From NCBI GenBank assembly GCA_965222105.1, contig CBDCTQ010000035.1, positions 6,283 to 70,282 on the forward strand: a DNA stretch of 64,000 bases. Reading direction: 5' to 3'. This DNA is from CALGLS01 sp965222105. GTDB taxonomy: Bacteria > Bacteroidota > Bacteroidia > Chitinophagales > Saprospiraceae. The notes under the pieces are model-generated. The model saw nothing but the letters and a program-made list of their open reading frames with translations. It was not told the DNA's origin and made no database searches. The position numbers were made by a program, and so were the translations under genes. How positions within the stretch are numbered: the stretch's first letter is position 1; each line of letters begins with the position of its first letter. Below, piece after piece: positions 34,927-44,323 of the stretch.

Positions 34927-35227
34927 GGCAAAAAACGAATCTATTTAGCCCACCACGACATGAGCATTAACACTATCAACAAATGCTTAATTATATACAT
35001 TTTATGCGTTATTTAATGACCATGCAATATTTAAATATTAACCACCGTTTGGCAATCATATACGTACTCATTTTCTTCATCAGATATGAATCTTTCTAGT
35101 GCATGGATGCAAATTTCACACTCAACAGCTAGGAGAACCACATACTAAAAAGCCTATGCAATATTGAAGTACGGGCTTTCTCCTTTAACTTATGTGGGTA
35201 CGCTTATCATCTAAAACGTTTAACGAA
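34927..35227. other. Tn3 left-end leader without a gene
   Basis: About 300 bases between the left end and the first passenger gene. No ORF or clear repeat is seen; it should contain the passenger promoter. Confidence 0.4.
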
Positions 35228-36286
35228 ATGACTTATCAATCAAGCATCCACCAGTTTCTTTCAGTTCTTGCCGTATGTTTTCTGCTTCAATCTTGTGGCA
35301 AAGAAGCAGAAATTATACCTCTGTCTGCAAACGCCCCTGAAAATGCTACACTGAACTCTGTAAATTTTAGAAGCGAAGGAGGGGGAGGAATTGAGGAAGT
35401 CCAAGAAATCTATGACAGTATCTTTGTAAACACAGAACAAGGTACCAATTGCGAAATGTTGTATTCCTTAGTCCAATTAAGTAGTGACTTTCTGGAGTTT
35501 CGAGACTCCCTTCACTTTGTTTCTGTTCTTGAATGTTTGGAGTTGAGTGTAGAAGCTTACAATGATGCCTTCGAATCAATTTATGGAGGACTCACAGATG
35601 ATGAAGTTGATATTGTTGAAGAACAAATAGGATTCTTTGACGATCAACCTTTAGCAGATTTTGAAGATAGGTTTAGGTTTTACTCTCTTCGGAAAGAGAT
35701 CGAAAAGCAAGAAGAAGTTTGGTTGGCTAATACCATACTTGACGATAATAATGATCCAGATGACCACTTTGTTGTTGATGAAGAGTTGAGAACCTTACTG
35801 TCTGTAAATTGTATTGCAAAAATTGGTTCTGAAACAGTTGATTTTTGCTATGCAGATGACCCTGCAAGGTTGGGTATTTGTATCTTTTCCGATTGTTGCC
35901 ATACTGGAAGCGAAAAGAACATTTTTCCTTATAACAATGGAAACAGGCGATTTAAAGTTAGAGTAGCTTTGCGGGCATATTTTGTCGGTTCTACTGCAAA
36001 AGCGAAAGTAAAGCATTATAAACGCAAGAGTAATGGAGGTTGGAAAAAAAGCCGTTCAAAACTTTTTGCTCAAGTTCTGGGATCGGGAAGAGATAATAAT
36101 TGTGTTATTATAAATAATATAGGAGCGACGAAATCAGAGAAAAGGCGAAAAAGACGAGTTGCAAAATGGCAGTGGTGGGGTGCTTTTTCCCCTATTCGTG
36201 CGCAAAACGACAATGATATTTTGGCTAATGGAACAGCCGACGGCGGGAACCAGCAAGGTATCGTTCCTTTAATTATCGGAAACTAA
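35228..36286 (+). CDS. hypothetical lipoprotein, Tn3 passenger
   Basis: The protein is 352 aa from ATG 35228 (MTYQSSIHQFLSVLAVCFLLQSCGKEAE). This start is preferred to 35192 because it gives a proper lipoprotein signal with lipobox LLQSC. The mature protein is acidic for its first two thirds (many E/D, helical). It then becomes basic (KAKVKHYKRKSNGGWKKSRSK, KSEKRRKRRVAKWQWW) with a short CIFSDCC cluster around residue 225. No known domain is recognised. It would be anchored in the outer or inner membrane facing the periplasm or surface. Such cargo is unusual for Tn3 elements, which normally carry resistance or toxin-antitoxin genes. Confidence 0.65.
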   Translation: MTYQSSIHQFLSVLAVCFLLQSCGKEAEIIPLSANAPENATLNSVNFRSEGGGGIEEVQEIYDSIFVNTEQGTNCEMLYSLVQLSSDFLEFRDSLHFVSVLECLELSVEAYNDAFESIYGGLTDDEVDIVEEQIGFFDDQPLADFEDRFRFYSLRKEIEKQEEVWLANTILDDNNDPDDHFVVDEELRTLLSVNCIAKIGSETVDFCYADDPARLGICIFSDCCHTGSEKNIFPYNNGNRRFKVRVALRAYFVGSTAKAKVKHYKRKSNGGWKKSRSKLFAQVLGSGRDNNCVIINNIGATKSEKRRKRRVAKWQWWGAFSPIRAQNDNDILANGTADGGNQQGIVPLIIGN

Positions 36287-36446
36287 TGCAATTTCACGAT
36301 CATGGGTAGGTTAAAAACCTTAAGAATTAATTTACCCATGGTTATTTTTTTAATAAAATAAGAGCATGTCCAAATTTTTACTGCCTGAAAACCAATGTTT
36401 TATGAATACCGCAATAAGCGGCACAGGCTCGAATCAATAAAATAAC

Positions 36447-37217
36447 ATGATGCTACGCTTTTTGTTAAAATTTAAGATAGAACGATTGATTATTTTGTTG
36501 GTTTTATGTTCCTGCTCTGGTTTTTCTCAATCCCTTTTTTCTTCTAAGAATGTATTCGGATTTCAAGTGAAGGCAACGATGACAACTCCGATGCAGATTG
36601 ACCAGGATCAGGTTATTTTTTCATCGAAAAAAAAATCTAGATCAACGGTTGGCTTTGAGGGCGAGTTTTCCTATCACCGTTTATTAAAAGAAAGCGTAGA
36701 ATTGAACGTAGGGGTAGCTTTCGGAACGTATAGTTATGAAAGCGATGTTTTTGTCGGTAATGAACTTTTTAAAGGAGACTACGATTTAGACTATTTTGCT
36801 ACTGAATATGATCCTTTTTATGCTGGAATTGAGTTAGGTGGAAATTATTTTTTTACTCAAAACTCAAAAAGTGCGTTATATGGGGGACTTGGAATGGATT
36901 TAGTGTATTTTCTACGTCAGAGCTTTACGGAAAATATACACATTATCAACGAGGATAATAGCATATCGACTGTGTATGAGTCATTATTTTTAATAAACGA
37001 GGAAAGACAGCTAAATATAGCTCCTAAGCTTTCTTTTGGATTTTACAGGAAAATAGGAAAAAGAATTATTGGCAAAATTGGGTTAAATTATTTGTATTCA
37101 AGTGGTTATCCAATAAAGGCTACTTATGTCATATCAGGTGATAATGGCGAAAAATTAGAAGGTCATTTTAAAAAACGACTTGCTTTTGGGAGTCTAGAAA
37201 TTGGTTTCCTTTTTTGA
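36447..37217 (+). CDS. outer-membrane beta-barrel protein, Tn3 passenger
   Basis: The 256-aa protein has an N-terminal signal (IERLIILLVLCSCSGFSQ). The alternating strands are typical of small outer-membrane barrels: VFGFQVKATMTTP, TVGFEGEFSYHRLL, ELNVGVAFGTYSYE, FYAGIELGGNYFF, SALYGGLGMDLVYF, LNIAPKLSFGFYRKIG and LAFGSLEIGFLF with a terminal Phe. It follows the passenger lipoprotein by 160 bases in the same direction, and the two may form an envelope unit. The exact family and ligand are not recognisable. ATG 36450 is an alternative start. Confidence 0.65.
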   Translation: MMLRFLLKFKIERLIILLVLCSCSGFSQSLFSSKNVFGFQVKATMTTPMQIDQDQVIFSSKKKSRSTVGFEGEFSYHRLLKESVELNVGVAFGTYSYESDVFVGNELFKGDYDLDYFATEYDPFYAGIELGGNYFFTQNSKSALYGGLGMDLVYFLRQSFTENIHIINEDNSISTVYESLFLINEERQLNIAPKLSFGFYRKIGKRIIGKIGLNYLYSSGYPIKATYVISGDNGEKLEGHFKKRLAFGSLEIGFLF

Positions 37218-37241
37218 AAACTGCGTAACACTATTAAAGGC

Positions 37242-37868
37242 TTAATTTGTTTCAGCCGTTCTCAGGTTTCTCTTTTTCAAGTAAGTGTTCAACGAGATGT
37301 AAGAACCATACCCTAGGTTTTTAGAAATCTTTCTTCCTGATAATCCCAACTCTAGCCACTCCTTAATTTTCTCTAAATCTTTATCGTACATGCTTTTTTG
37401 GATACCGCCTTTAGGCTTACCAAGCTGAACACCTTTTGCTTTTTTAGCAGCCAAAGCTTCTTTGGTTCTTAGACTAATCAAGTCTCTCTCCAGCTCTGCA
37501 AATAACGAGAACAGCGTAACAATGATTTTAGAAGCCATATCATGTCCTGTAATATCCAGGTTCTGCTTGGTCAAAATAACCCTTACCTTTTGTTTGAGTA
37601 ATTGATTGACCAATGCAATAACTTCGGCAGTACTTCTTCCGAGACGAGAAAGTTCGGTTGCAATCAAAATTCCTGAACCTTCTAGTTTTTCCATCATTTC
37701 ATCAATACGACGCTGTTTGCTAGCGCGCCTGGAAGAAATAGTGATCTCAATAAAGTCATCAACCTTTAGATCATGCCTACGAGCATATTCCAATAGTTCT
37801 AATTTTTGGTTATCGACATCTTGTTTATCAGTAGAAGCACGGATATATGCGATTGTTTTTTTAGCCAT
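37242..37868 (-). CDS. tnpR: serine resolvase TnpR of the Tn3 transposon
   Basis: The 208-aa serine recombinase has the catalytic Ser12 in AYIRASTDKQDVDNQ. Other core motifs are ELSRLGRSTAEV (R-L-x-R) and FAELERDLISLRTKEAL (E helix). The C-terminal helix-turn-helix region is SGRKISKNLGYGSYISLNTYLKKR. It resolves the cointegrate made by TnpA at a res site, expected in the 130-base gap to the divergent tnpA. The length is normal for resolvases, and no defects are seen. Confidence 0.92.
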   Translation of the reverse strand: MAKKTIAYIRASTDKQDVDNQKLELLEYARRHDLKVDDFIEITISSRRASKQRRIDEMMEKLEGSGILIATELSRLGRSTAEVIALVNQLLKQKVRVILTKQNLDITGHDMASKIIVTLFSLFAELERDLISLRTKEALAAKKAKGVQLGKPKGGIQKSMYDKDLEKIKEWLELGLSGRKISKNLGYGSYISLNTYLKKRNLRTAETN

Positions 37869-38000
37869 TATTTGATAGTGGTAAGATTTAAGATTAAATG
37901 TACACTATTTTTATAAACTTTGACTAAGTTTTTTCAAGTGAAAGACTTACCATTTTGTAAAATAGAAAACGACCATTAAGGCTTTTCAAAACGACATTCT
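37869..38000. promoter_or_regulatory. divergent promoter region and probable res site
   Basis: The AT-rich gap between tnpR and tnpA has the inverted pair GTGGTAAG (about 37877-37884) and CTTACCAT (about 37947-37954) and a central TAAATGTACACTATTTTTATAAAC. Position and symmetry fit a resolvase-binding res site; subsites were not mapped. Confidence 0.5.
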
Positions 38001-41000
38001 ATGGGAACACATTTAACGATCCTTTCTCAGAAAGAAATAGAACAGATTTATGGTTTGCCAAAACTGACTTCTAAACAGCGTGCTATCTATTTTGATCTGA
38101 CAGTCGAAGAACAGGGTTTTCTTCAAAACTATCGCACACCGCTAACTAAAATTTATTTCATTTTGCAGTTGGCTTACTTTAAGTTCAAACAGCAATTCTT
38201 CGTCTTTGATCTAGGAGATGTCTCACAAGATGTGGCTCATATACAAAGCATCTATTTTCAAGAGCAGGTCATTCCGTCAACAGGTACAATATCAAAACCA
38301 CGGCGTTTAGCACAACAGCAACTGATTCTTGAACATTTGAACTATCAGGTATCAGATCAAAACATTCGGCAACAACTTCTCGAAAGAGCCTGTCATTTAG
38401 CTACGATTTCAGCCCAGCCAATATTCATTTTTCGGGATTTATCAAATTGGTTAGAACAAAGAAGAATTGTGTTACCTGGTTACAGCGTTATGCAACGAAA
38501 TATTGTTGGTCGGGCAATTGCAATGGAAAGAAGTCGCCTTGAAGGCCTCATTCAACAGCATTTGTCCAACGATCTTCAAAATAAGCTGGATCAATTAATC
38601 AATGAAAAAACAGATGGACTATACTCTTTAACCTGGTTAGAGCAAGAAGCTCCTAATTTCAATCCACAATCAATTAGACAAGAAACAACGCGTAAAGAGA
38701 AGATTCACCCCATATATCCAACAGCAAAAGAGGTCGTCAATATTCTTCTTATCTCCAATGAAAATATTCGCTATTACGCTTCTTTGGCAAGTCATTATAC
38801 GATTGGAGAACTCAAGCAATTTAAGGGCAAAATAATTTATGTATTTCTCCTATGCTATATCCAGTATCGGTATCGGCAAATTAATGATGTGCTGGTGGAA
38901 GCCTTTAAATATTATGTGAGGAAATATGAATCACAAGCCAAACTAATTGTTAAAGATTACTTCTATAAATTACGTTTGGATGTCAATGCACAGCTCAGCA
39001 AAGTTCCTGAAATACTTGCTCTATTTGTTGATGATAGCATTGATGATAAAACTCCATTTTCTGTTATTCGTCAGCAAGTACTGGATATGCTGGATAAAGA
39101 GAAAATACATCTGCTTACTGATTTTATTAACGATAATCAGGTCGATGAGATCGCACTTAGGTGGCAACACTACGAAGAAATTCAACGGCAAATCAGTTAC
39201 AATCTACGCCATTTATTTCTCCATCTTGAATTTGAACACCACACAAAAAATAAAACAGAGATCGTAGCAGCGTTAAAGTTGAAGACTTTTTTCAGTACTG
39301 GTAAATCCATTAGCAGTTTAAAAGCTACAGATGCTCTTGTTGAGTTTATTCCAAAGTATCTCCAAAACTATTTACACATTGATGGTTGTTTTCACCCAGC
39401 TCGATATGAGTTAATGCTTTATCAAGCACTAAACCGACAAATTGAAGCTGGACATATATTCATATGTGAGAGTTTTCGCAATCAAAGTCTCGATACAGAT
39501 TTAATACCAATTGATTATTGGCAAGCCAACAAAAATCAAATCCTGGAACAGATTGATTTGCCTAAACTTTTACAAACACCACAAGCTCTATTAGAAGAAC
39601 TCGAAAGACGTTTGGAGCAAAAAATCCAACACGTTAATCAAGCCATTCAGCAAGGGAACAATACTGCCATTTCAATCAAAAGTAAACTTGATGGCACTGT
39701 CAGATGGTATTTAAGTTACCCCAACAAAGAAAAGATTACCAATCATCAAGTCTATAAGCAGTTACCAGTTGTTAATATCCATTCCCTGTTGCTCTGGGTT
39801 AACCAGCAAACTAATTTTATGAATGCTTTTAAGCATGTACTGGTCAAAAACACAGGGCGAACAAAACCAGATGAATCCTGCTTAATTGCTTGTATCACAG
39901 CTTTGGGTACTAACCACGGGCTAGCAGACATGGCTGCCCGATCCGATATGGAGTATAACCATTTGAAGCGGACGTTTCAGAATTTCATTCGTGCCCAAAC
40001 CTTGCAACAGGCTAATAAGATCATTGCAGACGCAACAGCTAAGTTTTCCTTGTTTACAGACTTCAATATCAAACCAGGCACCATTCACTCCAGTAGTGAT
40101 GGACAAAAATTTTCTACGCGCTTTGACACCATCAACGCTCGCCATTCTTCTAAATACTTCGGCTTGGGAAAAGGCGTATCACTTCAGACAATGGTGGTTA
40201 ACCATATTCCTGTTAATGCAAAAATCATTGGTGCTAACGAGCATGAATCTCATTACGTTTTTGATCTGTTATTTAATAACCCAACCTCTATTCAGCCTGA
40301 TGTTCACTCCACAGATACACATGGCTCAAACAAAGTGAATTTTGCAATCCTTGATTGTTTTGGCTATCAATTTGCGCCTCGTTATAAAAGGTTTACAACA
40401 GAAATAGAGAAGTTAGTCGGATTCAAAAAACCACAGCAATACAATCACAAGCACCTGATTAAACCCAGAAGGCAAATTAATAAAAAACGGTTTATTGAGC
40501 AATGGGATACCATTCAACGAATTATGGCTTCGTTGGCTTTAAAAACAACTTCTCAAAGCAACATTGTTAGAAAATTATCTTCTTTCACAAGAGTAAATGA
40601 AGCACAGGCAGCAATGGCTGATTATAATGATATAATTAAATCTATTTTTATGCTCGAATATACCCACTCTGATACTTTTCGTAGGCATATCCAAAAAGCA
40701 TTAAACAGAGGAGAAGGCTATCACCGATTAAGAAAGAACGTGGCTTACGCCCATGATGGAAAGTTTCAAGGTCGAACCCAAAGTGAACAACAAATATGGA
40801 GTGAGTGTACACGGCTCATCTGTAATGTCATTATTTATTACAACACCTTTTTACTGTCGCAGCTTTTAGATAGAAATCTAGCAGAGAATAAACAGGAAGA
40901 AGTTCATATTATCAGAAATATTTCACCAATTGCATGGCAGCATATTAATCTTCATGGGCTTTACCAATTCTTGAAAATACCTCCTGAAATTGATTGGAAA

Positions 41001-41042
41001 AGACTTGTCGGCAAAGTGAAAATCAAAAAAATGAAGGAGTAG
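38001..41042 (+). CDS. tnpA: Tn3-family transposase TnpA
   Basis: The 1013-aa transposase starts with a DUF4158-type N-terminal domain (LTSKQRAIYFDLTVEEQGFLQNYRTPLTKIYFILQLAYF...). The C-terminal DDE domain spans about 590-990: HSSSDGQKFSTRFDTINARHSSKYFG (first Asp), STDTHGSNKVNFAILDCFGYQFAPR (second Asp) and NRGEGYHRLRKNVAYAHDGKFQG (Glu). The ending NISPIAWQHINLHGLYQF is typical. It binds the 38-bp ends and drives replicative transposition. Length and motifs are complete, and the stop lies 19 bases before the right terminal repeat. The element is probably active. Confidence 0.95.
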   Translation: MGTHLTILSQKEIEQIYGLPKLTSKQRAIYFDLTVEEQGFLQNYRTPLTKIYFILQLAYFKFKQQFFVFDLGDVSQDVAHIQSIYFQEQVIPSTGTISKPRRLAQQQLILEHLNYQVSDQNIRQQLLERACHLATISAQPIFIFRDLSNWLEQRRIVLPGYSVMQRNIVGRAIAMERSRLEGLIQQHLSNDLQNKLDQLINEKTDGLYSLTWLEQEAPNFNPQSIRQETTRKEKIHPIYPTAKEVVNILLISNENIRYYASLASHYTIGELKQFKGKIIYVFLLCYIQYRYRQINDVLVEAFKYYVRKYESQAKLIVKDYFYKLRLDVNAQLSKVPEILALFVDDSIDDKTPFSVIRQQVLDMLDKEKIHLLTDFINDNQVDEIALRWQHYEEIQRQISYNLRHLFLHLEFEHHTKNKTEIVAALKLKTFFSTGKSISSLKATDALVEFIPKYLQNYLHIDGCFHPARYELMLYQALNRQIEAGHIFICESFRNQSLDTDLIPIDYWQANKNQILEQIDLPKLLQTPQALLEELERRLEQKIQHVNQAIQQGNNTAISIKSKLDGTVRWYLSYPNKEKITNHQVYKQLPVVNIHSLLLWVNQQTNFMNAFKHVLVKNTGRTKPDESCLIACITALGTNHGLADMAARSDMEYNHLKRTFQNFIRAQTLQQANKIIADATAKFSLFTDFNIKPGTIHSSSDGQKFSTRFDTINARHSSKYFGLGKGVSLQTMVVNHIPVNAKIIGANEHESHYVFDLLFNNPTSIQPDVHSTDTHGSNKVNFAILDCFGYQFAPRYKRFTTEIEKLVGFKKPQQYNHKHLIKPRRQINKKRFIEQWDTIQRIMASLALKTTSQSNIVRKLSSFTRVNEAQAAMADYNDIIKSIFMLEYTHSDTFRRHIQKALNRGEGYHRLRKNVAYAHDGKFQGRTQSEQQIWSECTRLICNVIIYYNTFLLSQLLDRNLAENKQEEVHIIRNISPIAWQHINLHGLYQFLKIPPEIDWKRLVGKVKIKKMKE

Positions 41043-41067
41043 TTATATGGTGAAATTTTCAGATGTT

Positions 41068-41346
41068 TTACCTTTTTGTCGCTACATTGATGGATACCCT
41101 ATATGTACTCCTGTCATAAGTAGCTCCTGAATCCTCAGGATGGTCAGTTATTACTGATAAGTCGGAAGGATTTTCAATTAATTTATGAAGATTACACTCA
41201 CCATGCTTTTCTTCTATTTTTTCTATGTGTCCTATCACAATCATCAATTGAGCAGCATCTAAACCTTCAAGAACTTCAATTAAACTATCATTATCTCTAT
41301 CAGAGTCTAAATAATTGTTGATGATTTTTTCTAGCTTGTTTTCCAT
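41068..41346 (-). CDS. hypothetical 92-aa protein ending inside the Tn3 repeat
   Basis: MENKLEKIINNYLDSDRDNDSLIEVLEGLDAAQLMIVIGHIEKIEEKHG... is an acidic helical protein with no recognised family. Its last ten codons (RVSINVATKR) are encoded by the Tn3 terminal repeat, so the natural 3' end was probably cut off when the transposon arrived. The rest of the gene is not visible beyond the left end of the transposon. Confidence 0.5.
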   Translation of the reverse strand: MENKLEKIINNYLDSDRDNDSLIEVLEGLDAAQLMIVIGHIEKIEEKHGECNLHKLIENPSDLSVITDHPEDSGATYDRSTYRVSINVATKR

Positions 41347-41767
41347 TTAAATTTTATACGTTTATACGCTGAAAACTAGTTATAAGTTTCAAGAATACTA
41401 AACACTCGCTTTGATAATCTTTAATCACCTTGGACACTTGAATACGAAAGGTTCAAAAGAGTACCAATTTTATATGACAGGGCATTACGCTATATAATAC
41501 ACAGTGTACTTAACATAACAAAATTTATAGGAACAACGCCCACACAGTGTTTCAACACAACCTTCCTCCGCTTTTTAACACCATTCCAACGAGCTCCCTC
41601 ACCTCCAATCTGGTGAAATTCGGCCATATCAAAATCCGGGTTACGCATCAGGCGCACCGTCTAGCCTGGATCACCTCCTGCACTGAAGTCGATAAAGCAT
41701 CGCATCTTCGGGAGTGTCACCCAATTATTTTCCCTACCTTTGAAAACAAAAACACCGCAACCAAAAT
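41347..41767. promoter_or_regulatory. intergenic region with the restriction-modification promoter
   Basis: No gene is supported here. An exact -7 box, TACCTTTG, at 41735-41742 lies 25 bases before the methyltransferase ATG at 41768. No good -33 TTTG is seen at 19-21 bases upstream. Confidence 0.45.
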
Positions 41768-43276
41768 ATGCCATCTCTCACGTTGCTGCCAGACATAGAA
41801 TCCCGCCGAAAGGCCATATCTGCCTCCTTGCAGGCGGAGCAAAAATCCCGTCTTGGGCAGTACTTCACTCCTTGGCGCATTGCCGAATTCATCGCCCGAC
41901 AAACTCCGCTGCCCACTTCCGACACCATCACCGTACTCGACGCCGGAGCCGGCATTGGCCACTTAAGCATAGCCTTCTTACGCCGCATCATAGGCAGCCA
42001 CATCAAGCAAGTCCACCTCATTTGCTACGAACTAGACCCCGGCTTGTCCCTACACCTGGAGCGGCACTTGCTAGAATGCAAAAACCAACTGGAAAACCTA
42101 GGCATCGCCCTCCACCTGCAAATCAAAAACAAGGACTTTATCCAGGATGCCGCCATTTTGTACAAAATGGGTACCGCTCCCCATATCGATGTAGCACTCC
42201 TCAACCCGCCCTATCACAAGCTATCCAGTCGGTCGCAGCACCGAAAACTACTCCGAATGGTGGGCATCGAGACGGTAAACCTATACACTGCCTTTGTCGC
42301 ACTTGCATTACAATGGTTATCTCCCCGCGGCATACTGGTTGCCATCACCCCACGAAGCTTTTGCAACGGGTTGTATTACAAACCCTTCCGACGGTTGCTT
42401 TTAGAGCAAAACTCCCTGCAATACATCCACCTGTTCACAGCCAGAGACAAAGCATTTTCCGACGACAAAGTGTTGCAGGAAAACGTAATTTTCAAAATCA
42501 AAAAGGCAGTCTCCCAACAAAAAAACATCTGCATTTCAGAATCCACCGACGGGACATTCTCCGATGTCCTCCAGCGACTACTTCCCTCCCAATCAATCAT
42601 CCGGCCGCATGGCCAGGACCGGTTCATTTTCATCCCCACCAGACAGCAGGAATCCACCGAACAATATTATCGACACATTAAAACCCAACTATCAGACATT
42701 GCCGCTGAAGTTTCTACCGGCCCTGTAGTTGATTTTCGCGTAAAAGAGCATTTGGCAAAAATGCCCAACCCCGCCACCATACCCTTATACTACCCCGCTC
42801 ACCTCAACCACAAAGGACTATCACATCCCTTACCTGAGTTTAAAAAATACAATGCGATCGCCAATACACCCGATCTGCACAAATGGTTTTTTCCGGAAGG
42901 TTACTTTACGGTAGTAAAGCGCTTTACTTCCAAAGAAGAACCGCGCAGAATAGTTGCCCGGGTGGCCACTCCTGAAGATGCCTCCCATGGATTCATCGCT
43001 TTTGAAAACCACCTCAACGTTTTTCATCACAAAAAGAACGGGCTCTCCGAGTTGTTGGCATATGGGCTGGCAGTCTATCTCAATTCGGGGTTGCTCGACA
43101 ACTACTTCCGCCTTTTCAGCGGGCATACCCAGGTCAACGCCACAGACCTTCGGATGCTGCCCTACCCTACCGAAGACCAACTACTCGAACTCGGAAAATG
43201 GGGCCAAACCGCTCCTGAATTTGATCCCTCCGCTATTGACACACTCATCAAAAAAATATGCCGTCTTCCAAAATAA
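41768..43276 (+). CDS. PstI/BsuBI-like adenine DNA methyltransferase
   Basis: The 502-aa N6-adenine methyltransferase has the opening motif LGQYFTPWRIAEFIA, SAM-binding motif I VLDAGAGIGHLS (about residues 57-68) and the catalytic motif IV LLNPPYHKL (about 142). The C-terminal half is a target-recognition region (YFTVVKRFTSKEEPRRIVA...FENHLNVFH...GLAVYLNSGLLDNYFR). Its length matches the PstI/BsuBI methylases. The downstream endonuclease of the same family supports CTGCAG as the target, by family inference. Its stop overlaps the nuclease gene by 19 bases. Confidence 0.88.
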   Translation: MPSLTLLPDIESRRKAISASLQAEQKSRLGQYFTPWRIAEFIARQTPLPTSDTITVLDAGAGIGHLSIAFLRRIIGSHIKQVHLICYELDPGLSLHLERHLLECKNQLENLGIALHLQIKNKDFIQDAAILYKMGTAPHIDVALLNPPYHKLSSRSQHRKLLRMVGIETVNLYTAFVALALQWLSPRGILVAITPRSFCNGLYYKPFRRLLLEQNSLQYIHLFTARDKAFSDDKVLQENVIFKIKKAVSQQKNICISESTDGTFSDVLQRLLPSQSIIRPHGQDRFIFIPTRQQESTEQYYRHIKTQLSDIAAEVSTGPVVDFRVKEHLAKMPNPATIPLYYPAHLNHKGLSHPLPEFKKYNAIANTPDLHKWFFPEGYFTVVKRFTSKEEPRRIVARVATPEDASHGFIAFENHLNVFHHKKNGLSELLAYGLAVYLNSGLLDNYFRLFSGHTQVNATDLRMLPYPTEDQLLELGKWGQTAPEFDPSAIDTLIKKICRLPK

Positions 43277-44199
43277 ACGAAGCCATCCACATCATCACCC
43301 GGCTCGGCTATCCCCGTGGCCAGCAAAACGAACGATCTGGCCTCTGTCTATTGGCACTCCTCCACCTCACCCCCCACAAACAATGGCGGGATGCACAAAA
43401 TCCACTCATGGGCATCACGCCGGTTATGGAATTTGTCGGCATCCACTACGGTAAAAACTACGCCCCAAACACCAGAGAAACATTCCGGCGCCAGACGATG
43501 CACCAATTCCTGGATGGCGGGCTGGTGCGATACAACCCCGACGATCCGTCCCGACCCATCAACAGCCCCAAAGCGGTCTATCAAATAACACCGGAAGCCC
43601 TCGCACTCCTCCAACAATATGGTTCCGAAAACTGGGATGACCTCGTTGAGCAATACCTCCAGCAAACGGAAACCCTAACAGCCAAATACGCCAGGTACCG
43701 CGACATAGAAAAGGTACCCGTCGTAATGGAAAGCGGCGAACAATTTATCATGAGTCCAGGAAAACACAGCCAGCTCATCAAAGCTGTCATCGACGAATTT
43801 GCCCCCCGCTTCACACCCAACGCCATCCTCATATACGCCGGCGACACAGGCGAAAAAGCCGGCTACTTCAACGAATCCCTACTCGCCGACCTGGGCGTAA
43901 CAGTGGACAAACACGGCAAAATGCCCGATGTTGTACTGTACTATCGGCAGAAAAACTGGCTGATACTCGTCGAAGCAGTCACCAGCCACGGCCCCGTGGA
44001 TGGAAAGCGCCATGCCGAGCTAGAGCAGCTATTCTCCAACGCTACGGCCGGTATCGTCTATGTCACCGCCTTCCCTTCCCGGTCCGACATGGCCAGATAC
44101 CTCACCGATATTTCTTGGGAAACGGAAGTATGGATTGCGGAGAACCCCACACACCTAATCCATTTTGATGGAGAGCGGTTTTTGGGGCCTTATGGGTGA
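43258..44199 (+). CDS. BsuBI/PstI-family type II restriction endonuclease
   Basis: The 313-aa protein matches the BsuBI/PstI endonuclease family. It has an N-terminal winged-helix-like part (RSGLCLLALLHLTPHKQWRDAQNPLMGITPVMEFV...YAPNTRETFRRQTMHQFLDGGLV) and a catalytic half with NAILIYAGDTGEKAGYFNESLLADLGV. KHGKMPDVVLYYRQKNWLILVEAVTSHGPVDGKRHAEL then holds the D...E-x core. AGIVYVTAFPSRSDMARYL is also a family motif. It cuts unmodified DNA, expected at CTGCAG. The overlap with the methylase gene couples the two and places methylase expression first. It may work as a plasmid-stabilising or defence module. Confidence 0.88.
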   Translation: MPSSKINEAIHIITRLGYPRGQQNERSGLCLLALLHLTPHKQWRDAQNPLMGITPVMEFVGIHYGKNYAPNTRETFRRQTMHQFLDGGLVRYNPDDPSRPINSPKAVYQITPEALALLQQYGSENWDDLVEQYLQQTETLTAKYARYRDIEKVPVVMESGEQFIMSPGKHSQLIKAVIDEFAPRFTPNAILIYAGDTGEKAGYFNESLLADLGVTVDKHGKMPDVVLYYRQKNWLILVEAVTSHGPVDGKRHAELEQLFSNATAGIVYVTAFPSRSDMARYLTDISWETEVWIAENPTHLIHFDGERFLGPYG

Positions 44200-44323
44200 T
44201 TGCTTTCGAAAGGAATACGATTCTTCACAGGATGGGAGGCTGGTATAGATTTGGTATATGGGTAAAAAATTTTCATAAGATAAACTCATGATTCTTTGAA
44301 TCATAAGCAATTTTCACTGCCTG

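Larger units (their letters stand above)
34889..41099 (+). mobile_element. complete Tn3-family transposon with envelope-protein cargo
   Basis: Perfect 38-bp terminal inverted repeats lie at 34889-34926 and 41062-41099 (GGGTATCCATCAATGTAGCG...), the standard Tn3 length. The flanking 5-mers are AATAT (34884-34888) and TATAT (41100-41104), a 4/5 match to a target duplication. The 6.2-kb unit holds two passenger genes (35228 and 36447), tnpR on the minus strand and tnpA on the plus strand, with the probable res site between them. Confidence 0.92.

Noticed and set aside
41740..42681. Long alternative frame over the methyltransferase gene
   Set aside because: The frame from 41768 has SAM-binding and NPPY motifs; the other is Pro/His/Arg-rich and lacks any domain.
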